A DNA stretch of 24,780 bases from Phallusia fumigata (Eukaryota > Chordata > Ascidiacea > Phlebobranchia > Ascidiidae), in NCBI GenBank assembly GCA_008931825.1, contig QXVZ01003185.1:1-24780 (forward strand), written 5' to 3'. The first letter of the stretch is position 1, and each line of letters begins with the position of its first letter. A model generated the notes under the pieces. It worked only from the letters and a program-made list of their open reading frames with translations, was not told the origin of the DNA and did no database searches. The translations under genes and the position numbers were made by a program. Below, in pieces: positions 17,260 to 24,780 of the stretch.

Positions 17260-20200
17260 ATGAACAGTAAGTCGACGTCGCGACGTTAGTTCATTTTGGC
17301 CGATCTAACCTCCAGCAGTTTTGCTTTCATTTTCATATCCTTAAGAGCTAAAGATTAGCTGATGGTTGAAACTGCCGTCGGCGCTTTCGAGCAAAATGCA
17401 AACAGACATTGCCATATTTGATCTTGACGCTAAATTGCATTTTAATCAACATTGTTTTCTTTCGATAGGGACTTGCTTTTCCACTCGCGTTGGAATCAAC
17501 AGACTGTTATATGCTACTAATTTTTAGCGGTTTAGCTTTTGCGACATTACGTATTTTCAGTCGACAATGCTCCATCTGTTGAATGCACGGGCCGAAAATA
17601 CCTGCGTAACCTCACAATGCTAAGAAGCACAAAAAAGTGTAAAGGCTGATTCACACCAGATGCATTTAANTTGACTTGGATTTGTTCAACTGCATGTGAC
17701 ATTATGTTTGTTAAATATCATGCAGATCATGATAAACGTTTCACTTATGTAGTATTATCATGTTTTTTAAAGGTTTCTTCAGTTTTGTATTTTAGTAACA
17801 TCTTTTTTCTTGATTATATTTTTAGACCTTGCCAAAGCATATGAGAAGGCGGGCAGCTTCTCATAATATTAAACGACTTCCAATCAGGTTACGAGAACTT
17901 GCAAGTCAACAAATGGTTCAACCGACTGAGGTATTAATACATTTTTAGGAGTTGTATTGTTTAGTTTGACAACCTTGGTGCTTTTTTAGTCATCCAAAAC
18001 TGGTGAAAAAGTTTGTCGTAGAAAAAGAAGAAAGAAGATTGGTTTGCAGAATGAATATGCCAAAAGAGCAGGTAAAGTTTCCCTGCGTCATTTGTAAAAT
18101 ATTAGTTACAACAGATCCATGACCTTTTTTTCAGGTAAAGTGTTTTGCATTACATTATGTGTCTGCAAGCTCTTTTTCTTTAATATTTAACAAAAATGTC
18201 ATCAAATTGATGTTATATTTCAAACTATGCAAAATAGGTCTACTACTTTTCAGTTACAGTAGTGTATCTTGTTAAACAATGGTTTTCTAAGACTTTGGGC
18301 TAACGGTGGTTCTAATTGTTATTTGTAGGCAAACAGGGATGGTTGGAGACTCATCTTTGGCATTCCAAGCGATTTCATATAACAGAAAATTCCGACACCC
18401 ACTACAGGGATTGGAGCCACCGTGTGGCCATTCATCCAAATGACAAAAGTTTTCGCGCTTGCTATCGAGGTGTCTCCAAACACTGCCTCATACAAGTAAG
18501 GGCAACATGGTGCAAAATGCACCAAATATGCTAACAATGTGTTTCTTTCTATTTAGGACATATCCTACCTTCATTGTGTGGAGCTTAGTGGTTTTCCAAC
18601 CAATCTGAAAACAATCTTTGAAAAGATTGTTCGAAAACATGATTTGTCTTGTGTGTTTGACACTGCTGTGCTCAGTGGAAAGTCAGAGGTCGAAGTCTTA
18701 ATGTGTGATGTTGATAATAAGGTGATTGGTCCAATGAGAATTATATGGCAGCCACAAACAGAAGACTGCCAAGGTAATTTAGATGTATTGTAAGTAAAGT
18801 TAGTATTTTGTGTGTTGGTTAAAACAGAAACAACAAAGCAAGGCATATGTTTTCCTGAAAATACCTGATAAGATCAGATGTATATGCTTTAACCCACAAA
18901 CCTTTTACTCTATCTGTAGATGTGTATAAAACAAATTTGACTATTTGTTGTTAACAAAAGAATTAAGTCATGTACCAGTTTATGCAAAGCCCAACTTGAT
19001 TTTTTTTACTTGTCCGGCCTATGCTTTTACCTGTATTGATTAAAGACTTCTTTTGTTTCGGAACTTTTAAGATGCAAAGCACATTGTTTGGTGTTGGATT
19101 CACCCTGCAGCGTATAAGCAAGCACTCAAAGAGTTGGAACCTCTGTCAACTGCTCATAGTGTTACCATCAGGTGTGCTGTGTTGCATAATACTTTTTGTA
19201 AGCATGAGCATATATATTAATTCCAAACTACTGTGGTCCTGGTAGCTCAACTGGTAGAGCATTGGTGCACAAATCACCAAGGTTGTGAGTTCGAATCTCA
19301 CCCGGGTCATTAAAAAAAACATTGTCTTGTACACACATTTATCATATCGGTTGGAAAGCAAGTGGTCAAAATGCTTGTGTATTTCTAGCGATCGGACCGA
19401 GAATCTCAACCGCCTTCGATTCACTGGGCCAAAATCGAGTGTTACCCTGTTGTCAACTTTGCTGCCGACCAAAGTCTGTGGAGATCCTACACTTGTGAAA
19501 GCTGCTGGTGTTTATATGTTTACCTTCTTTAAATGTGTGTTGTATGTAAGAACTAATAGAGAACTTGGTNGCGTTTGCGTATCGCGACTGTTTTGTACCT
19601 GATGGAATGGTTCCTTTCGCTTGGCCAATGTCAACTTTGACACAATTCGGCGATTTTTGCTTCAGGTTGCATCCAGTCGCTTGCCAGATCACGTGACCAG
19701 CACACGAAAAAACGAGGCGAAATTGACGCTTGGCGAAGAGAGGACGAAAGCGCTGGACTATCTGGCGACACCGGTGCCCGTGCTGCTGATACGAAGAAGT
19801 GGAACCACGTCACACACCAAAAAGCAAGGTATGGAGAAAGGTACCAATGTTAAAGTTGGTGCAGTTTGCGCGAAAGTCACCTTTTTGATCTGTGTAGAAA
19901 CACAAAAAGTTCAAGAGATTACTTTTTATCGTATTGAAATAAATTTATTTTGCAAATCTAATGTGATGCGTGATGCTTCTTTTGGGAAAAAAATACGATC
20001 GAAATAAGTTTCTAGCGTTGTCATGCACGCCCAAATTTGGTCATCATGCCCTAAAAGTCCCTCCCGTTATTTTACTTTTCATATATCGCGGCATACAGTT
20101 TAAAAACTACTTAGGCCCTCCGTATCTCAAAACGCGCAATGTTTAGATATTGAGGGAACTGCTAAAGGTATAGACGGCTCCATAGGCCGCTCGGTACACG

Positions 20201-22735
20201 GTGGCCCTCCTGACAACTTCGGCTCCGGGTGGGACGTAATCCTGCCGAAAAAATGGGCCACAGCGTTTTGGATTCCCGTCGTTTATCACAGAGCCCGTGC
20301 TGGAGGATTGAGAGAAAGCGAGCATTCCTATCTGGTGAGTGGCTTTGTAAATGTAGTTGTTTATATTGTCTTAAACCGGGGGTTCTTAGCAGGGGGTACC
20401 GGTACCCCATGGGGTACAAAATCTGCCCCTAGGCAGTATGAGAATGGCTTGGTGTTTTACCATGAGAACAATGATGACTTTTCGGTAATTACAGAAGGGA
20501 AATGGTTGGTAAGTTCAGTGGTACCGACAAGTTGAGAATCAGTGACTTACACTGGTGTACACCATACCAAACTCACCACATTAATCCGAAACAAGTTGAT
20601 TTCGTTGATGCGGACAAATTTTCTTTTAGTCTATAGAACAGCATATAGTCCAACAACAGGGCCGCGGGCAAACTGTCACCCGCGAACGGTACCTTTGACT
20701 TTCCGTCTGACGCCATGATTTGTTTTTCATACTATTTCGTAAGCGCTTACAGAAAAAACAATGTTAAAGTAGGAGTTTCAAAAGCGTTGAAAATCGGCTT
20801 ATGTTTTGCTGTTGTTGCTTTCTGGGCAGTGAGCTTCAAAAAGCGGTGACGTTTCCTAACTCGACTTATCCATATCACGCACATAAGAATATTTCCGACT
20901 GGTTCGTAAAATTTAAAATATTGACCGGTAGAATTGCACACAGTCCTTGGTGAAGCGCCGCTTACGTAGAGTTGGTAAATACTTCTGCGGACCAAAAATC
21001 GTTTTGCCCTGTGGTTATTGACAAAAATACGAAATCGAAATGTTTTTTATTTACTGAAGGTATTTTTGCAGGAATGCAAAACTCCCTTCTTTCCGCGGGA
21101 CTTTCCCGAAACCGATGCTGGCCGTAAGTGGTGGACAGCGGAAATGGAAACGAACCTGAGACAGCATTACAGGTAGTGTGCAATATTCGATTGTGTGTTG
21201 TCCCAAAAGTTTCCAGTGGAATGAGGCAAAGATTTTAAACCACTCCATATTTATTGTTTTTCGATTAAGCAAACCACCGGCCAAGCGCGTCAACTTCAGT
21301 GTCATGGCGACGCCGTTTCCCTTCTCACCTGACTGGGAGCACGTATTTTTGCCGTTAGATGGCGAAAGAGTGCTTACTTCCAATCCCGGTGCTTCCCCGC
21401 AACCGCAACAGCCCCTTGCGTCAAAAGGCGAACTGGTGATGACGGAGAACCAAAATCTAGCCACGTCATTTACCGAAGTGACTCGAAAAAGGAGCGCGAC
21501 ATATAGTGGTGATGACGTTATCCCGCCCAAGAAGGCAAGGGATAATGATGACGTCACAGCGTTGACGGTATTGCGCGACAAGAACAGAATGGCAACCCTA
21601 AGAAGCTTGTTGGCTTCTGGAGATTTCGGTAAGTATTTCGAATCGTAATCGGTTTTCGTTTTTGGCACCGGTTTTTATACAAGTCGGCTATGAAGACATT
21701 TTCAGTTGGTCACGCGGTATGTTTTCGTTTAAACAATTTTAGTACAAACCCAAACGCTTATTAGAGTACACCGACACCAAAGATCTATGGAATTGTAACA
21801 AAACTTGATAGAAGGTGGTAAACCACGAAGTGCTTCAAAATTAACTTCTAGGCCATGGATCAAAAACGTTTGAAAACTACTGGTTCAAAGGGGTTTATCG
21901 CTTGGCTTTCGTGGTCAGGTTTTATGCCTCCATATTGTCTGTTTTAATTCGAGTGTGGGTTTAAAGACTTGTCACGAGAATGCAGCAACTATAGGATTGT
22001 TACAAACAAGGCTTCGCACTAAGTTACTCGTGGCAAAGTTTATTACAACTTCGAGGTGAAAAATATCACTTTAAAATAGTGATGCGCAACGCGGGGTGCC
22101 CATCAAGCTTCTTTCATCGTGGATTGATTTTATTGCATATTTTTTCGAAACTATATAGAAGGGTTTGATAAAAAACATAACCACCTGAAAACTTCTATGG
22201 GGTGATAACATTTTATTGCAAACGTTCAACAATCGCTGTTGTCGTCATCAGTGCGAAAGGGGGTCCAACAGTGCCTGGTTCACAAAAGGTTGGGAAGTAC
22301 AGCTTGTTATCGCAAATCGCTTTTGAAAATAAAATTATGCAGAATGAACTTAACAATGTCAAGCGTATTTAAGACCTCTAAAACTTTCGCAACATTTGAT
22401 GTCGCAGAAAGGATTAGAAAACCGACCCAAACTTGCCAAGCTTCACACAGTACATACGAATTTTCCACGCAAACATAGATTAAATAACCTCTAAATTACA
22501 AACAACTATATTTATTTGTTCTAGACAATGCTATAAGTCTGTTGGAATCACTGACCCAACGTACCCTTGTCTGTGTGCAAATCACCCCCATCAACAGGGG
22601 AACACCCGTCCCTCAAGCTATGTTGTGTGNTGGTTGATGGAAGAGTTTGCGAAATGCGCTAGACCTCCTCTCGCTCTCATGCGACTTACTGACAGCACAC
22701 AATACCGATTTGCAAGCTTAATACCAACGTCTTAA
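17260..22735 (+). CDS. POP1: Ribonuclease P/MRP protein subunit POP1, gene broken by three N gaps
   Basis: POP1 is the largest protein of RNase P and RNase MRP. It binds their RNAs in the nucleus/nucleolus for tRNA 5' maturation and rRNA processing. Exons: 17826-17930, 17990-18071, 18329-18495, 18557-18773, 19072-19171, 19389-about 19545, about 19603 or 19666-19828, 20168-20334, 21072-21172, 21270-21628, 22525-22735. Those outside the gaps join in consistent phases. Diagnostic segments: [19 protein letters not shown] (POP1 signature near the N-terminus), [28 protein letters not shown], the POPLD segment [20 protein letters not shown] with [11 protein letters not shown], and the C-terminal [19 protein letters not shown] before the stop. 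The start exon is uncertain (N at 17670); a candidate ATG with a GTAAGT donor lies at 17260-17266. The N at 22630 removes roughly 100 expected residues of the last part. Confidence 0.93.
17826..18773 (+). CDS. POP1: POP1 exons with the N-terminal signature domain
   Basis: Four exons: 17826-17930, 17990-18071, 18329-18495 and 18557-18773. The first encodes [14 protein letters not shown] and [12 protein letters not shown], the most conserved POP1 motif. The second is very basic ([10 protein letters not shown]). The third carries [15 protein letters not shown] and [15 protein letters not shown]. The fourth gives [16 protein letters not shown], a match for 'DLSYYCCLELKG' of human POP1, and [13 protein letters not shown] for 'MLGPVTFIWKSQ'. 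Phases 0, 1, 0, 1. In human POP1 this motif lies over 100 residues from the N-terminus, so upstream coding exons are still missing. Confidence 0.92.
19072..19171 (+). CDS. POP1: POP1 exon: WIHPAAY segment
   Basis: Joined in phase 1 after the previous exon, it reads [20 protein letters not shown], then [13 protein letters not shown]. It is equivalent to 'RQLWIWLHPTLKQDILEEI' of human POP1. Acceptor TTTTAAG, donor GTGTGC, leaving phase 2, which fits the next exon at 19389. The intron that follows contains a tRNA-like retrosequence. Confidence 0.88.
19236..19309 (+). repeat. tRNA-like sequence with poly-A tail (tRNA-derived retrosequence or pseudogene) in a POP1 intron
   Basis: A 74-nt sequence folds into a tRNA cloverleaf: acceptor GTCCTGG/CCGGGTC with one mismatch and one wobble, D arm GCTC...GAGC with box A TAGCTCAACTGG, T arm GTGAG-TTCGAAT-CTCAC with box B, and a five-base variable loop. 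The anticodon stem is fine but its seven-base loop is CACAAAT, which has A instead of the invariant T at position 33. A run of eight A follows at once and no T-run terminator is seen. A working tRNA gene is therefore unlikely. Confidence 0.65.
19389..19828 (+). CDS. POP1: POP1 middle exons, damaged around an N at 19570
   Basis: The exon starting at 19389 reads [20 protein letters not shown], matching '[20 protein letters not shown]'. A GTAAGA donor at 19546 keeps phase 0, though its end is not certain. After the N, the frame ending at 19828 gives [20 protein letters not shown] and [20 protein letters not shown], the latter matching 'SKIPILLIQQPGKVTG'. Its start is unclear: AG at 19665 is a plausible acceptor, or the exon reads through from 19603. 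The other frame just upstream (FVPDGMV) resembles 'EIPAGTI' of POP1, so a frame error near the contig end is possible. Around 60 expected residues in between are missing. Confidence 0.75.
20168..21628 (+). CDS. POP1: POP1 exons with the POPLD domain and following region
   Basis: Three exons: 20168-20334, 21072-21172 and 21270-21628. The first carries [37 protein letters not shown] and SYL, almost word for word the POPLD core of POP1 ('[35 protein letters not shown]'). The second reads [14 protein letters not shown], matching 'PGDFPDCPAGMLF'. The third starts [20 protein letters not shown], then DWEHVF, matching '[26 protein letters not shown]', followed by a polar, poorly conserved stretch with a basic cluster (IPPKKARD). 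Phases 0, 2 and 1 fit. An hAT-like element lies in the first intron of this block, and a possible single terminus in the intron after it. Confidence 0.92.
20377..20544 (+). mobile_element. hAT-like element (copy D) in a POP1 intron
   Basis: The left end reads CGGGGGTTCTTAGCAGGGGG followed by a GGTACCGGTACC palindrome. The reverse complement of the right end reads CACTGATTCTCAACTTGTCG. Flanks TCTTAAAC and ACTTACAC agree at six of eight positions, a plausible 8-bp target duplication. The inside differs from copies B and C, so it is a separate subfamily with related ends. Confidence 0.6.
21830..21882 (-). mobile_element. Possible single hAT-type terminus in a POP1 intron
   Basis: The reverse complement reads CAGTAGTTTTCAAACG followed by TTTTTGATCCATGG, resembling hAT ends of the CAGTGGTTTTCAAACTTTTT...CATGG form. 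No partner end was found nearby, so this may be a truncated copy or chance. Confidence 0.35.
22525..22735 (+). CDS. POP1: POP1 last exon(s), with an internal assembly gap
   Basis: After the TTCTAG acceptor it reads [20 protein letters not shown] and [15 protein letters not shown], matching '[24 protein letters not shown]'. Then comes the N at 22630, after which the open frame resumes as [20 protein letters not shown], then [14 protein letters not shown] and TAA. This aligns with the final residues 'LLRPPASLQYRFARIAIEV'. Counting the N as one base shifts the frame and drops about 100 residues of the family, so the two halves belong to separate contigs rather than to a shortened exon. Confidence 0.85.
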
Positions 22736-23822
22736 ACTGGTAAAACGCCCAGGACTTATACGCTAAATATACCAGCGTCGACTCTGTTGTTCGGCTTGCG
22801 GCTTGGCTTATAATCCCGTGACGCAAATATATATTTAGGGAAACTCCTGATAAAAGTGTGCCGGTATTTACATTTAATTACAGTTTTCGCGATCCCTGTT
22901 TTCTTTCTGGTCAAAACAGCCTTCTTCATGCGGCAAGGCATTAAGCTTTCTTGTAGAATTGACGAACAATACAGTGTGTAGAAAATGCTTCAACCATAAC
23001 AATTTTAAAGATTGTGCAAATCAGAACCCATAAAACACCATACGATTTGTGAATCTTTAATGTTATTCTTGGGCTGTAATGAGTTTTTTAGGTTGTTCTA
23101 TTGTCTGAACCCACACGTTTGAGGTCTGTAGCAGAACACCTGATACTAAGCAGCCCCCGGTTATTTAGAAGCGTCCCTATAAACAAAACTTTCAGGTTAC
23201 GGCACGGGCCGTACATTAAAGCTTAACCGTTCACTATATACTCTCGAATTCCGGTCGTAACAACTCAACTTGGCCTCTGTGAACAGTTTGTCGGTACTTC
23301 GGTCATTTATGTTTCATCTGCATCGGTGTCATCACACCTAAGAGTCTCGTAAAATAGCCGTTGGGCGAATTAGAAGCCATAGCTTGGGTATATATCGAGC
23401 TCCAGCAACAGTACAGAGGCTAAGCTTTCAGATACGCAGAAGCAGTCATTATCTTTAAGGCATCTTGCAATTATCCTATTTGCACGAGGATTACAGGGTC
23501 TGTTTATGTTCAAATTGGAATGTTCGGCATACTATGAGTAGCTCTCCAAGAAAATTAGAACAGCACCATTTGGTTCGCTTGAAGTTGGTTTACGAAATAG
23601 TAACAGTTAGGCATGGTAGTGTTGGCGAAAGTAGAATACATGCTGTCTTAAAATCGCGTTTAAACAATCAAATTGCATTGGACATTTTTTTACTTAGGCT
23701 TAGACACCGCTACCGCCTAATGCGCAAAGTTATTTATAAACCTGCTTTGATTTAGTCGTACAGTAATCTAGCTCGATTTGGTGCTTTTTGCAGCTACATA
23801 GACTATTGGCAGATATTAAAGA
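22736..23822. other. Intergenic stretch between POP1 and the small secreted-protein gene
   Basis: No protein family was recognised in this stretch. A TATATAT box-like run at 23389-23395 and a TTTTTGCAG acceptor ending at 23793 suggest a promoter and either a 5' intron or a trans-splice acceptor for the gene starting at 23823. An ATTAAA near 23214 could serve a 3' end. A basic 96-codon frame at 23465-23755 is not supported as a gene. Confidence 0.4.
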
Positions 23823-24379
23823 ATGGACAGAATCATCAAGTTTATGCTGGTGACGTTATTGTTGTTTGGGCCCTGTTGCAAACCGGGGGTCGAAGCCCAA
23901 TTCAACTTGGGTGGCTTAGGCGGCAATAACTTCTTGATGCAATACTTGCTTTTCGATTTGCTGTTTGGTGGAAACGAAAATTCCACCTCAGGTTCATCAG
24001 GTTTGTGAAATGTTACCGTTCTGGTGTTTTGATTGCTAAAGATTTGAATATTTTGTGTGCGAACAATAGTTGTTTTTTTCTTGGCCCAAATATGCTTTTC
24101 CTGGAGGCCACATGAATAGCCTGAGGGCAAATAAATAGCCTTTATTAAAGGAAAACCTTCCTTTTGGTTTATTTTTTGTTTACTTTACTATTTCTGGGAC
24201 GTTACAAAGACCTGGCGACGTATTTTTCTATTTATGTTTAAGCTCCGAAGGACAAGAACCCGCACTGCCCGACCAAATGTCCGGACAACAAGGAATGCAG
24301 ATTTGAACGTCGATTCAGGGCTTTCAGATACGGGTGCTTTTGTAAACCATCAGCAGCGCTGTGCTCGAACCGCTACTGA
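23823..24379 (+). CDS. Small secreted six-cysteine protein, unrecognised
   Basis: Two exons, 23823-24000 and 24243-24379, join in phase 1 (donor GTTTGT, acceptor TTTAAG) to give 104 residues. Residues 1-25 are a signal peptide (MDRIIKFMLVTLLLFG..., likely cut after GVEA). Residues 26-50 are Gly/Asn/Leu rich (NLGGLGGNNFLMQYLLF). N53-S-T is a glycosylation sequon. The second exon is basic and carries all six mature cysteines: C-x3-C-x5-C-x12-C-x-C-x6-C (HCPTKC, KEC, RYGCFCK, LCSNRY). The C-x-C pair and even cysteine count recall an EGF-like or other small disulfide fold, but spacing does not fit a family I can name. AATAAA at 24447-24452 is a good polyadenylation signal 68 bases after the stop. 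Function unknown; a secreted peptide or effector is an inference. Confidence 0.7.
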
Positions 24380-24446
24380 ATCGTATTTATGCAGATACTG
24401 CACTGTGTGTAATGCAAAAACTGAGATGAAAATACGCCGAGATGAA

Positions 24447-24452
24447 AATAAA
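24447..24452 (+). terminator. Polyadenylation signal AATAAA for the small secreted-protein gene
   Basis: A canonical AATAAA hexamer lies 68 bases downstream of the stop codon at 24377-24379, in the right orientation and distance. Confidence 0.5.
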
Positions 24453-24717
24453 GCAAACATTTGTGAAAAGTTGATTGTGTTTCTTTTTGTATTGAATTTG
24501 GAGTTTATAAAGACGTCATCAACAGCAGCCACACAGTACGAAAAGCAATTTTGTTACAGATCAAATTAAAATAACTGTAGCCTTGTACAAAAATTATTCA
24601 TGACAATCCTTAAAATGTTTGTAGTTTCCGTAATCTCCTAAAACGACTTTTTCATGCACTGTAATTGCTTTCCGTACGATCTCTATGGCTGGCCTGAGTA
24701 AACAACGGAAAATTATG

Positions 24718-24771
24718 TGACGTCAAGAACAGCTGATAGCCAATGAATGAAAACGTCACGCGATGACCTCA
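24718..24771. promoter_or_regulatory. Cluster of CRE, E-box and CCAAT-like sites at the window edge
   Basis: Within 54 bases: TGACGTCA (perfect CRE, 24718), CAGCTG (24730), CCAAT (24740), ACGTCA (24753) and TGACCTCA (24764). A further GACGTCAT lies near 24512. Such density is promoter-like and may serve a gene starting to the right of the window. Confidence 0.35.
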
Positions 24772-24780
24772 CATTGCGTC

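Noticed and set aside
19236..19309. Functional tRNA gene
   Set aside because: Anticodon loop CACAAAT lacks T33, the acceptor stem has a mismatch, no T-run terminator is seen, and an A-run follows.
21051..21668. Longest open frame in the window (205 codons, minus strand)
   Set aside because: It is the antisense of two well-supported POP1 exons and the intron between them; codons of the plus strand explain its openness.
23465..23755. Plus-strand frame of 96 codons, basic, starting MQLSYLHEDY
   Set aside because: No recognisable domain, no clear splice or polyadenylation context, and it lies between a TATA-like box and a splice acceptor, so a 5' untranslated or intronic origin is more likely.

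Overview
The window looks like metazoan nuclear DNA from a tunicate, most likely a Ciona-type ascidian. That placement is an inference. It rests on AT-rich sequence, introns mostly of 100-900 bp with GT/AG borders, many short exons, a chordate-style complement C3 homologue with an anaphylatoxin segment, and several short hAT-type repeats. There is no bacterial-style gene organisation, so most long open frames in the window are chance frames.

Left part (1-15525, minus strand): one large gene runs right to left and leaves the window at its left edge. I rebuilt 29 exons by hand. Every adjacent pair without an N between them joins in a consistent reading phase. The product is a complement C3-like protein: signal peptide, MG1-MG6 beta chain, a KRKKR beta/alpha processing site near residue 665, a four-cysteine anaphylatoxin (C3a-like) segment, the alpha'-N-terminal region, MG6beta, MG7, the start of CUB, and most of the thioester-containing domain (TED) including the catalytic-His segment. 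The exon that should carry the thioester motif itself is not visible. It most likely fell into the assembly gap marked by the N at 2177. The end of TED, the rest of CUB, MG8 and C345C lie beyond the left edge.

Middle and right part (about 17260-22735, plus strand): a POP1 gene (protein subunit of RNase P/RNase MRP) is transcribed divergently from the C3-like gene. Eleven exons are recognisable, including the conserved N-terminal basic motif and the POPLD domain. The N-terminal exon(s), a middle portion and part of the last exon are interrupted by Ns at 17670, 19570 and 22630.

Right end (23823-24379, plus strand): a two-exon gene for a small secreted six-cysteine protein of 104 residues that I do not recognise. 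After it, at the very edge, is a cluster of CRE/E-box/CCAAT-like sites that may be a promoter for a gene outside the window.

Repeats and assembly: at least four hAT-like non-autonomous elements, each next to a CTTAA(A)C-like target, one tRNA-like retrosequence in a POP1 intron, and one degenerate tRNA-type relic. All six single Ns look like contig joins. The one at 5779 separates two identical 229-bp copies, which is almost certainly an unmerged overlap. The two large genes have unrelated jobs (humoral immunity versus RNA processing). Their adjacency is positional, apart from possibly sharing a divergent upstream region.
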